In this document: piece after piece, positions 57,077-64,000 of the stretch
Layout of the letters: each line of letters starts with the position of its first letter
Numbering within the stretch: the first letter of the stretch is position 1
NCBI GenBank assembly: GCA_963753955.1
Contig: CAVWEM010000010.1
Span: 68,624 to 132,623, forward strand
DNA length: 64,000 nucleotides
Direction of reading: 5' to 3'
From: Methylumidiphilus sp963753955
GTDB lineage: Bacteria; Pseudomonadota; Gammaproteobacteria; Methylococcales; Methylococcaceae
The notes under the pieces: generated by a model
What the model saw: only the letters and a program-made list of their open reading frames with translations
Told to the model about the DNA's origin: nothing
The model's database searches: none
Position numbers and translations under genes: made by a program

Positions 57077-57940
57077 TCATTTGCCCCTAAGGCAATCAAG
57101 CGTTTGCTGGTCGAATTTATTGCCCCTGTTGCTTGCGCAGTCCTTGCTTGTGCGCGTGAACGTCTCCTCCCCCACCGTCCGCAAGCCTCCGTCCGAAATA
57201 GGGGACAGCCTGTGCTTCAGCACCAATTTCTTCCCTTTATCCAGTTCAATTTCGACGAGCTTTAGGGCGCTCATGCCCAACAGGATGAAATCCTCCCGCA
57301 TGGCAGGGTTGATGGCTGCCTCGACGTCGCGCAACTCTATCCGCCCCAAGGTTAGCCTGTCGATGGTCGTTGAATAGTGGGGGACAACGCCTCCCGCAGT
57401 CCTGAAGGACATCTCCGTTCCCTTCTTCAAGCCGAGTCGCCGGGCCATTTGTTCGGGAACCACCACAGTGGACGCCCCCGTGTCGGCCAGCAGCACCACG
57501 TCTTTCCCATTGACCGAACCCTGGCCGACGAAGCTGCTGGAACCCGGCTTCATTTCCATGACGTAGGTCACGGTCGAATCAGGCTTTTCGGCCTCGACTG
57601 GCGGTGGACTGTCCTCGGCCGGCGGGTGCCGGACCGATGTGGGGGGCATTGCCTCCGCCGCAAGCAGAGGCACCGGCAAGGATGCCTCTGCCGACGGGGA
57701 CACAGGCACCACCATGAGGGTGTCAGGCGACGGCTCCCCCTCCTCTTGGCTAGTGGGCTGGATAGCCTGGGAGACCTGGACTTTGTTCCCGCGTCCCCAC
57801 AAGCGCTCATGGCCCAACACGACAACGAAGATCAGGACGGACAGCGCGAACACCGCCTTCGCGACCGGCAAGCGTGACGGCTTGGAATCATGCGTAGGTC
57901 GAAAACTCGTATGGCGGCCATATTCTTCATTCTGCGGCAT
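57077..57940 (-). CDS. Membrane-anchored retropepsin-like aspartic protease
   Basis: About 287 residues. A short cytoplasmic tail, one membrane helix (VFALSVLIFVVVLGHERLWG), a Pro-rich linker, then a clan AA aspartic protease domain with the active-site motif VVLLADTGASTVVVPEQMA and IELRDVEAAINP and FILLGMSALKLVEIELD. This matches the single-domain bacterial retropepsin family, which works as a dimer in the periplasm. The C-terminal 50 residues have two Cys (KDCASNRG; TLDCLRGK) that could form a disulfide. Substrate unknown. Confidence 0.82.
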   Translation of the reverse strand: MPQNEEYGRHTSFRPTHDSKPSRLPVAKAVFALSVLIFVVVLGHERLWGRGNKVQVSQAIQPTSQEEGEPSPDTLMVVPVSPSAEASLPVPLLAAEAMPPTSVRHPPAEDSPPPVEAEKPDSTVTYVMEMKPGSSSFVGQGSVNGKDVVLLADTGASTVVVPEQMARRLGLKKGTEMSFRTAGGVVPHYSTTIDRLTLGRIELRDVEAAINPAMREDFILLGMSALKLVEIELDKGKKLVLKHRLSPISDGGLRTVGEETFTRTSKDCASNRGNKFDQQTLDCLRGK

Positions 57941-58075
57941 GACGACACCTGCTAGAGCCCGATAGGAAACTAGCCGGATTATAAAGCAAGGCATCCCTCT
58001 TTTGCGGTTTGTTTCACGGCGGAGGATGGCTTAACATGCGCGCTTCCATCCACCCTCCACAGGAGAAGACGCACC

Positions 58076-58609
58076 ATGTCCGACATCATCTTCAAAACCG
58101 GCGAAGCCACCGTGTTCGCGGCGGAAGGCCAAAGCACCGACGCCATGCCGGAAATCCTCATCGGCCGTGTGGACGGCCCGGTGGGCCAAGCCTTCGCCAA
58201 CATGATGGCGCAGCACGCCGGCCACACCAGCATGTTCGCCATCCGTGCCTGCAACCAACAAGTCCGCCCGGCCACCATGATGGTGCCCAAGGTGACGATC
58301 AAGAACAGCGCCACCATCAACCTGCTGGGTGGAGTGGTGCAAGTCGCCACGGCAGACGCCGTGCTGGATTCGGTCATCGAAGGCGTGATCCCCAAAGACC
58401 AAGTCAACGACCTGTGCATCATCAGCCTGGTCTGGCTCGACCCTGCGGCCGTCAAAGATCCCAACCTGGACGAAAAAGACCTGTACCGCACCAACTACGA
58501 AGCCACCAAGCTCGCCATCAAACGCGCACTCAACGACGAGCCCACCATCGACGAGCTGATCGCCAACCGGCACAGCATCAAGCATGAGATGTACGATCCG
58601 GACGCTTGA
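58076..58609 (+). CDS. Formaldehyde-activating enzyme (Fae) family protein, likely non-canonical paralogue
   Basis: A 177-residue Fae-fold protein. Family marks are VGQAFANMMAQHAGHTSMFA, PATMMVPKVTIKNSATINLL, AVLDSVIEGVIPKDQVNDLC and NYEATKLAIKRALNDEP. True Fae joins formaldehyde to tetrahydromethanopterin with a catalytic His in a segment like VAHIDLIIG. Here the aligned segment is DAMPEILIG, so that His is replaced by Met. It may be a Fae2/Fae3-type paralogue with another or regulatory role. It supports a methylotrophic host. Next gene ppnP starts 31 bases later. Confidence 0.82.
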   Translation: MSDIIFKTGEATVFAAEGQSTDAMPEILIGRVDGPVGQAFANMMAQHAGHTSMFAIRACNQQVRPATMMVPKVTIKNSATINLLGGVVQVATADAVLDSVIEGVIPKDQVNDLCIISLVWLDPAAVKDPNLDEKDLYRTNYEATKLAIKRALNDEPTIDELIANRHSIKHEMYDPDA

Positions 58610-58639
58610 TTAAACGACAATCCAATCCAAGGCTCCCCC

Positions 58640-58951
58640 ATGTCCCAATTCGACCAAGTCAGCGTCATCAAAAAGTCCAATGTCTATTTTGACGGCAAGT
58701 GCGTCAGCCACACGGTATTGTTCCCGGACGGAACCCGCAAAACCGTGGGCGTGATTTTCCCGTCCACACTGAGCTTCAACACCGGTGCGCCGGAGATCAT
58801 GGAAATCGTCGGTGGCGTCTGTAAAATCCGCCTGGACGGTGAAGAGGAATGGAAGACCTACTCGGCGGGCGAGTCGTTAAGCGTTCCCGGCAATAGCCGT
58901 TTTGACATTGAGACGGTGGAGCTTTTGGATTACGTCTGCCATTTCGGTTAA
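58640..58951 (+). CDS. ppnP: Pyrimidine/purine nucleoside phosphorylase PpnP
   Basis: A 103-residue single cupin domain (DUF1255). It cleaves nucleosides with phosphate to base and ribose-1-phosphate. Seen are NVYFDGKCVSHTVLFPDGTR, KTVGVIFPSTLSFNTGAPE and YSAGESLSVPGNSRFDIE, the strongly conserved core. Length matches E. coli YaiE. It is likely co-transcribed with the Fae-family gene; the REP after it may end the transcript. Confidence 0.93.
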   Translation: MSQFDQVSVIKKSNVYFDGKCVSHTVLFPDGTRKTVGVIFPSTLSFNTGAPEIMEIVGGVCKIRLDGEEEWKTYSAGESLSVPGNSRFDIETVELLDYVCHFG

Positions 58952-58996
58952 AGCCCTCACCCCAACCCCTCTCCCAACGGGAGAGGGGCTTTAGAG
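58951..58996. repeat. REP-like palindrome after ppnP
   Basis: AAGCCCTCACCCCAACCCCT continues with CTCCC-aac-GGGAGAGGGGCTT. It is the same family as the units in thpR and lhr. It overlaps the ppnP stop and could act as a terminator. Confidence 0.8.
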
Positions 58997-59153
58997 CATG
59001 ATTGAAACCTCCCGGCGGATAGGCGTCATTTCCGAACTTCAACCCCGGCAGTGCCGTGCCTAGGCGGTTTTCCTTGCCGATTTGCCTGGGATTTATCGAA
59101 ATAACCAAAGACGGGGATTTGGAAGCGGAAATTGTGGATATTGCAGGATGATA

Positions 59154-59179
59154 GGCCAAGGCACGTCCGTGCCTTGGCC
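59154..59179 (-). terminator. Perfect 12-bp hairpin after the Cys-rich secreted protein
   Basis: GGCCAAGGCACG at 59154-59165, a 2-base loop and CGTGCCTTGGCC at 59168-59179. It lies 12 bases past the stop of the minus-strand gene at 59192. No T run follows on that strand, so it may be a partial terminator. The stretch 58997-59153 holds nothing I recognise. Confidence 0.5.
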
Positions 59180-59191
59180 TGGTGTCAAACC

Positions 59192-59479
59192 TCAATCGCA
59201 GAGGGTGGGGCCACCGCATCTGCCCCGCACACTGGCTTTGCACTTTTCGTAAAACGCTTGGCAAGCCGCCGCGCCATCCTTGCTCGCACACAGCTTGTTT
59301 TCGCTATCACACAAGCCGGACAATTTCTTTGTGCAAGAGTCACATTTGGCCTCGTCTTTAGCCATCAACACGGGGCTATTTAGTGCCGAGTCCAACGGGG
59401 AACCGACTGAAAAGGCGGATGCCGGAATGGCCAGCGCTAGGAATAAACCCAGTGTGAGTGCCGCGTTTCTGATTTTCAT
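59192..59479 (-). CDS. Small secreted Cys-rich protein
   Basis: A 95-residue product with a clear signal peptide (MKIRNAALTLGLFLALAIPASA) and eight Cys in the mature part (CDSCTKKLSGLC, LCASKDGAAACQAFYEKC, GRCGGPTLC). Paired Cys suggest disulfides or metal binding in the periplasm. No family recognised. On the same strand as the lipoprotein gene at 59664, with 184 bases between them. Confidence 0.6.
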   Translation of the reverse strand: MKIRNAALTLGLFLALAIPASAFSVGSPLDSALNSPVLMAKDEAKCDSCTKKLSGLCDSENKLCASKDGAAACQAFYEKCKASVRGRCGGPTLCD

Positions 59480-59663
59480 TGTGTTGCCCTAAGCGTTTTT
59501 ATTATGTGTGGACACCGATGGCACGTATGCCGGGGCAGCCCCAGGCATAGCGTCACCGGTCGTCATGTGGGGAACAAACAAGCCTGGTCGGGCTCGAATT
59601 TTTCCTTATTGGTTGCGCGAGTTGGAGGCTCGAAAAACGCTTTAGTTCATTTCGCCTTAGGCA

Positions 59664-59966
59664 TTACTGCGGCGGGGTGGAATCCTTTGCCCCACATTGA
59701 TCCGATGAGTTTTTAAACTTTTCCCCGGTCTGCATGGCCTTCAATGTGCATTGCCATTGCTCCAAAGTCCGTTTGCTTTGGGATATATGGCAGCTTCCGA
59801 CCAAGCGTTTGCGGTCGCGCTCGTAGACAGTGGCTTGCGTCATGTAAAGCTTCATGACTTCCTGGCAAGCGGCTATGCGTTTCTCGGCTTCGGCGGTTTC
59901 CGGCGTTTGAGATTCGCAGCCGTAGAGTGCAAAGAGAAACGTCAAAAGGAAGAGGATTGTTTTCAT
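59664..59966 (-). CDS. Small putative lipoprotein with three more Cys
   Basis: A 100-residue product with a lipobox (LTFLFALYGCESQ) and a helical mature part (AEAEKRIAACQEVMKLYMTQ; SKRTLEQWQCTLKAMQTGE). No family recognised. It is upstream of the Cys-rich secreted protein on the same strand. Confidence 0.6.
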   Translation of the reverse strand: MKTILFLLTFLFALYGCESQTPETAEAEKRIAACQEVMKLYMTQATVYERDRKRLVGSCHISQSKRTLEQWQCTLKAMQTGEKFKNSSDQCGAKDSTPPQ

Positions 59967-60042
59967 TGTTATACCCCTGAAGGTTGGTTGAGTTGACTTA
60001 AGAATAATTCCTAAAATGCCTGTTCCATATCGACGATCCGTT

Positions 60043-60131
60043 CCCCCCTTTGCAAAAGGGGGATTTCTTCCCGGCGACTGTGAACCTGATGGAATTCAAT
60101 CCCCCCCTGCCCCCCCTTTTGCAAAGGGGGG
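60043..60131. repeat. Pair of CCCCCCTTTGCAAAAGGGGG palindromes
   Basis: One palindrome at 60043-60062 and a second (six C, TTTTGCAAA, six G) at 60111-60131, about 48 bases apart. They lie downstream of rlmB and upstream of the lipoprotein gene. Confidence 0.75.
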
Positions 60132-60151
60132 TGAACATTTTCGGAAATCAC

Positions 60152-60904
60152 CTACGTTTTCCCTTTGCTGCGTTGCCTGACCGCCTCAAACAGCAATATT
60201 CCCGTCGCCACCGAGACATTCAAGCTTTCCACCTGGCCTAACATCGGTATTTTGACCAGGAAGTCGCAATGCTCGCGGGTCAGCCGCCTCATGCCCTTTT
60301 CCTCCGCGCCCATCACGATGGCCAAGGGCAGGTTCAGATCGGTCTGGTAGACAGTTTTCTCCGCCTCGCCTGCCGCGCCGACAATCCAGATGCCGGCTTC
60401 CTTGAGCCAGCCCAAGGCGCGGGCGAGGTTGGTGACTTTGTACAAAGGCACGGTCTCCGCCGCGCCGGAGGCCACTTTGGCGACCGTCGGGGTGATGCCG
60501 ACGGCTTGGTCTTTGGTGGTGATGACGCCTTGCACACCCGCCGCGTCGGCGCTGCGCAGGCAGGCACCGAGATTGTGCGGGTCTTGCACATGGTCCAGCA
60601 CCAAAAAAAAGGCTTTTCCTTCCAAGGCGTCCAGCGCGTCACGCAAGTCCGACTCGCCCAGCTCCTGGGCCATCTCCAGTTCGATGATGACACCCTGGTG
60701 GTTACGGCCTTCGGCGAGACGCTCCAGTTCCTTGCGGTTGGTCAGGCGGACGCTGACCCCGGCGCTTTCCAGCTCCTGCTTGATGCGGGCCAGCTTGGCA
60801 TCCATGCGTCCGGCGTCCAGCCAGGCGGCGGTCAGTTTCTCGGGCGTGTGCTCCAAGGCTGACGAGGCGGAATGCAGGCCTACGATGCGTCGTTTTCCGC
60901 TCAT
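60152..60904 (-). CDS. rlmB: 23S rRNA Gm2251 2'-O-methyltransferase RlmB
   Basis: A 250-residue SPOUT (TrmH-family) methyltransferase. An N-terminal substrate-binding domain (RRIVGLHSASSALEHTPEKL) is followed by the knotted domain: FFLVLDHVQDPHNLGACLRS (motif 1), PLAIVMGAEEKGMRRLTREH (motif 2) and IPMLGQVESLNVSVATGILL (motif 3). It methylates G2251 of 23S rRNA. The start overlaps the rnr stop by four bases, as in many gammaproteobacteria. Confidence 0.93.
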   Translation of the reverse strand: MSGKRRIVGLHSASSALEHTPEKLTAAWLDAGRMDAKLARIKQELESAGVSVRLTNRKELERLAEGRNHQGVIIELEMAQELGESDLRDALDALEGKAFFLVLDHVQDPHNLGACLRSADAAGVQGVITTKDQAVGITPTVAKVASGAAETVPLYKVTNLARALGWLKEAGIWIVGAAGEAEKTVYQTDLNLPLAIVMGAEEKGMRRLTREHCDFLVKIPMLGQVESLNVSVATGILLFEAVRQRSKGKT

Positions 60905-63252
60905 TTCTTCTTGCTTCTCCGCCTACGCTTGCGCGGCTCGCCATCCGGGGCTTTGTCCACGGCTGGCTTTGCCGCATCCGGGGTTTTGGCCGCGCCTTTT
61001 TTGGCCGAGTCTTGGGCTTTAGGCGTGGTTTTCTTGACCGGCGCACCCGTTTTCTTCTCCGGGCTGACCAGTTCAAAGTCCATTTTGCGCTCGTCCAGAT
61101 CGACCCGGGCGATGATCACCCGCACGGTGTCGCCGAGCCGGTAGACCACGCCGCTGCGCTCGCCTTGCAAGCGATGGCCGATAGGGTCGTAGTGGAAATA
61201 GTCGCGGTCGAGGTTGGAGATATGCACCAAGCCTTCGACGAAGATGTCTTTCAGTTCCACGAAGAAGCCAAACGAGGTGACGGCGGAAATCACCCCGGTG
61301 AATTCCTCGCCCAGCCGCGACTGCATGTACTCGCACTTGAGCCAGGCGACCACGTCGCGGGTGGCTTCGTCGGCGCGGCGCTCGGCGGCGGAGCAATGTT
61401 CGCCGAACAACACCATATGGTTTTGCGAATACCCGAAAGCCTCGGGCGGACGGCCTTCCAAGGCGTATTTGATGCCCCGGTGCACTAATAAATCGGGATA
61501 GCGGCGGATCGGCGAGGTGAAATGGGTGTAAGACTCCAAGGCCAAGCCAAAATGGCCTTTTTTATCCGGGCTATACACCGCTTGCGACAGCGAACGCAGC
61601 AGCACGGTCTGGATCAGATGCTCGTCCGCCCGGCCGTCGATGGCGTCCAGCAACGCGCAGTAGTCTTTCGGGCTGGGCTTGTCGTCACCGCCCAGCCGCA
61701 GCCCCACCTCGCCGAGGAAGATACGCAGGTCGGTGAGCTTTTCTAGCGAAGGGCCGTCGTGGATGCGCAGCAGATGCGGGATTTTCGCCTTGGCGAGGAA
61801 TTTCGCCGAGGCCGTGTTGGCCGCCAACATGCATTCTTCGATCAGTCGGTGGGCGTCGTTGCGGGTCACCGGGACGATGTTTTCGATCTTGCGGTCCGCA
61901 CCGAAGACGATCTTGGATTCCTGGCTGTCGAAATCCATCGCCCCGCGTTCTTCCCTGGCCTTGTGCAGCAGTTGGTAAACCTTGTACAGATTCTCCAAGG
62001 GCTTCAGCAAAGGCTTGCGCTGCTCGCGCAGTTTCTTGTCGCCATCGACCAGGATCTTGGCGACTTCGGTGTAGGTCAGGCGGGCGTGGGAGCGCATCAC
62101 GGCGGGATAGAACTTGGCGCGGGTCGTCTTGCCTTCGCTGTTCAACAGCATCTCGCAGACCATGCACAGCCGGTCTTCCTCCGGGTTGATGGAACACAGC
62201 CCGTTGGAAAGGATTTCCGGCAGCATCGGGATGACCCGCTCGGGGAAATACACCGAAGTGCCGCGCTTCTGCGCCTCGCGGTCCAAGGCGGTGCCGGGGC
62301 GGACATAATGCGACACATCGGCGATGGCGACGAACAGCTTCCAGCCCTTGGGCGTGGGCTCGCAATACACGGCGTCGTCGAAGTCGCGGGCATCCTCGCC
62401 GTCGATGGTCACCAAGGCCAGCTTGCGGATGTCGATGCGCCCGGCCTTGGCCTCCTCCGGCACTTCCCGGCCCAGCCCGGCGATTTCCCGCTCCACTTCC
62501 TCCGGCCACACATTGGGCAGGTCATGGGAGCGGATTGCCACCTCGATCTCCATGCCGGGGGCCAGATGGTCGCCCAGAACCTCGACGATGCGGCCTATCG
62601 GCTCGCGGCGGCGGGTGGGGTATTCGATGATCTCCACCACGACGATCTGGCCGTGCTCCGCCCCGTCCAGCCCTTCTTCCGGGATCAGGATGTCGTGGGT
62701 GATGTGCTTGCTATCGGGGGTGACGCTGGCGATGCCGCGTTCCCGATACAGCCGCCCGACCAAGTGCGGGGTGTTGCGCTCCAGCACCTCGATGATCGCC
62801 GCCTCGCGCCGGCCGCGCCGGTCCACGCCGCGCACGCTGGCGACGGCGCGGTCTTCGTGCATCAGCAGGCGCATTTCGGCTGGGGAAATGAACAAATCAT
62901 CGCCGCCTTCGTCCGGCCTCAAAAAGCCAAAGCCGTCGGGATGGCCGATGACGCGCCCGGCGACCAAATCCTTTTGATTGATCTGGCAATAACGGTCGCG
63001 CCGGTTACGCAGCAATTGGCCGTCGCGCTCCATCGCATTCAGCCGGCGGCGCAAGGATTCGATATCCTCCTCCTCGAACACCCCCAGCAAAGGCGCAATC
63101 TCCTCCAGGCGCAGAGGCACGCCTTGCTCTTTCAACACTTGGAGGATGAGTTCCCGGCTGGGAATGGGGCGTTCGTATTTTTCCGCCTCGCGTGCGGCGA
63201 AGGGGTCGGTGTACTTGAAGTCTCGGGCCTTCGTTTTAGAAGGTGATGTCAT
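60901..63252 (-). CDS. rnr: Ribonuclease R
   Basis: About 783 residues. Order: N-terminal winged helix (SRELILQVLKEQGVPLRLEE), cold-shock domains (GRVIGHPDGFGFLRPDEGGD), the RNB catalytic core with VTIDGEDARDFDDAVYCEPT (metal-binding Asp cluster) and YTHFTSPIRRYPDLLVHRGI, an S1 domain (GEEFTGVISAVTSFGFFVEL) and a Lys/Arg-rich tail (RKRRRRSKKK). It degrades structured RNA 3' to 5'. ATG at 63252 follows AAGGA; GTG at 63279 is the alternative. In an operon with rlmB. Confidence 0.94.
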   Translation of the reverse strand: MTSPSKTKARDFKYTDPFAAREAEKYERPIPSRELILQVLKEQGVPLRLEEIAPLLGVFEEEDIESLRRRLNAMERDGQLLRNRRDRYCQINQKDLVAGRVIGHPDGFGFLRPDEGGDDLFISPAEMRLLMHEDRAVASVRGVDRRGRREAAIIEVLERNTPHLVGRLYRERGIASVTPDSKHITHDILIPEEGLDGAEHGQIVVVEIIEYPTRRREPIGRIVEVLGDHLAPGMEIEVAIRSHDLPNVWPEEVEREIAGLGREVPEEAKAGRIDIRKLALVTIDGEDARDFDDAVYCEPTPKGWKLFVAIADVSHYVRPGTALDREAQKRGTSVYFPERVIPMLPEILSNGLCSINPEEDRLCMVCEMLLNSEGKTTRAKFYPAVMRSHARLTYTEVAKILVDGDKKLREQRKPLLKPLENLYKVYQLLHKAREERGAMDFDSQESKIVFGADRKIENIVPVTRNDAHRLIEECMLAANTASAKFLAKAKIPHLLRIHDGPSLEKLTDLRIFLGEVGLRLGGDDKPSPKDYCALLDAIDGRADEHLIQTVLLRSLSQAVYSPDKKGHFGLALESYTHFTSPIRRYPDLLVHRGIKYALEGRPPEAFGYSQNHMVLFGEHCSAAERRADEATRDVVAWLKCEYMQSRLGEEFTGVISAVTSFGFFVELKDIFVEGLVHISNLDRDYFHYDPIGHRLQGERSGVVYRLGDTVRVIIARVDLDERKMDFELVSPEKKTGAPVKKTTPKAQDSAKKGAAKTPDAAKPAVDKAPDGEPRKRRRRSKKK

Positions 63253-63444
63253 CGATGGGGGATCCTTTGCTGTTGCCACCTTCGGCGGGCGGCGGTTTTA
63301 CTTTTTAAGAAAATCTGGTAAGGCATTAATGATAATGCAGTTCGGACGGTTTGGCGCGGAAAGACCGGCAGAAAAATGGTAAATTAAAGCCTTAAACGAA
63401 AAATCAAACTGCGTCCACTCGATCCAGCCCCTGGTGACTTGAAA

Positions 63445-63633
63445 ATGGCTTCCCCCAGCAACCTAGAATCCCGCATCGCCTTCATCCGCGATCTCGCCCA
63501 GCGCGGCGGTATCGGAGCGACCTTGGCGGCGCGGGACGCGGCGCTGATCATCGAACTGGCCCTGCGCGAATTGCTCCGCCGCCATCTGGGCGAGTTGCCG
63601 CCGGGCGAACAGCGCGAGGTGGAGCCCGCGTAG
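63445..63633 (+). CDS. Small hypothetical protein
   Basis: A 62-residue mostly helical product (SRIAFIRDLAQRGGIGATLA; ALIIELALRELLRRHLGEL). Divergent from rnr. The stop TAG comes from the first bases of the GTAGGTTGGG repeat that follows. No family recognised; coding status moderately likely from codon pattern. Confidence 0.45.
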   Translation: MASPSNLESRIAFIRDLAQRGGIGATLAARDAALIIELALRELLRRHLGELPPGEQREVEPA

Positions 63634-63711
63634 GTTGGGGTGAGGAACGAACCCCAACATTCCAGGAAGGCGGCATTGTGTTGGGGTCCCTTGCGTCACC
63701 CCAACCTACAA
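63630..63711. repeat. GTAGGTTGGG palindromic repeat, second copy
   Basis: GTAGGTTGGGGTGAGGAACG on the left, CACCCCAACCTAC on the right, with internal GAACCCCAACATTCC. Same family as 35459-35549. Confidence 0.75.
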
Positions 63712-64000
63712 TTCAAACGAAGCGGGCCGGGGTATGACAATGTGCGCGACGGGGTTTGCAACCCCGTCGCAACGTTTGCGGTGCGGCGACATGTCGGGCA
63801 TTATAATGCTTACGCTTTGTGCGTCGGCGCGGACTTCAAACGTTTCGGTCGGGGCTGCAAAAACCGACCGGCATTGCGGCCTTGTCCTGTCCAACATCCA
63901 AAATTCTCCACCCAACCGCTAGAAACTCAATGCGGCAAGGTGCGCCAATTCGGCAATGTCATAGAATGCGGTGAGGAACGAACCGCATCAATCGCGTGGC
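63712..64000. other. Repeat-rich intergenic end of the window
   Basis: An 11-base stem GCGACGGGGTT-tgc-AACCCCGTCGC lies at 63746-63770. The segment GGTGAGGAACGAACC from the repeat at 63651 recurs at about 63970. No gene recognised; an open frame at 63734-63922 covers the palindrome and looks spurious. Confidence 0.5.

Noticed and set aside
63734..63922. Short plus-strand open frame near the right edge
   Set aside because: It crosses a palindrome and repeat-derived sequence and has no recognisable protein feature.
1..64000. tRNA or rRNA genes, restriction-modification or toxin-antitoxin genes
   Set aside because: None was recognised by eye in any intergenic stretch; a covariance-model search would be needed to exclude small RNAs.

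Overview
The window looks like a chromosomal segment of a GC-rich gammaproteobacterial methylotroph, most likely a methanotroph of the Methylococcaceae. The evidence is a gammaproteobacterial division and cell-wall (dcw) cluster in canonical order, a formaldehyde-activating-enzyme family protein, a complete molybdate uptake operon, and generally gammaproteobacterial housekeeping proteins (LpxC, RlmB, RNase R, Lhr, MobA). The species assignment is inference.

Layout. (1) 1-4.5 kb: a left-truncated porin-like gene faces a molybdate operon (modA, a TauE/SafE permease, modB, modC, mop), with a near-perfect ModE-type operator between them. (2) 4.5-23.75 kb: dciA converges on a complete minus-strand dcw cluster, mraZ-rsmH-ftsL-ftsI-murE-murF-mraY-murD-ftsW-murG-murC-murB-ddlB-ftsQ-ftsA-ftsZ-lpxC. 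It has a good sigma70 promoter and MraZ boxes upstream of mraZ and a terminator after lpxC. At least ten single-base frameshifts lie in this cluster. Since the genes are essential, I read these as sequence or assembly indels and annotate the genes as intact loci. (3) 24-29 kb: small transport and housekeeping genes (SemiSWEET, MFS, Sel1 protein, a decayed MFS gene, PncC, ThpR). (4) 29-52.4 kb: a mobile-element island with two IS1 copies, IS701-like, IS4, IS1182, two IS5-type elements, a decayed IS21, an ISAzo13 remnant, two MITEs whose ends match full elements in this window, and a truncated REP-associated transposase. They interrupt or border a secreted glycosidase with an ILEI domain, an acyltransferase, a cytochrome oxidase remnant, and intact islands such as lhr, mobA and a lipoprotein group. 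(5) 52.4-64 kb: a heavy-metal-type RND pump with its fusion protein, a zinc-ribbon membrane protein, a retropepsin-like protease, a Fae paralogue, PpnP, two small secreted Cys proteins, RlmB and RNase R.

How the genes work together. The mod operon imports molybdate and buffers it with molbindin, and MobA builds the guanylated molybdenum cofactor. The dcw genes make and polymerise peptidoglycan precursors at the division ring, and LpxC commits to lipid A. RlmB and RNase R act on rRNA and structured RNA.

Repeats. Several families of short palindromes are dispersed through the window. At least five copies lie in frame inside the lhr coding sequence. No CRISPR array, tRNA or rRNA was recognised.
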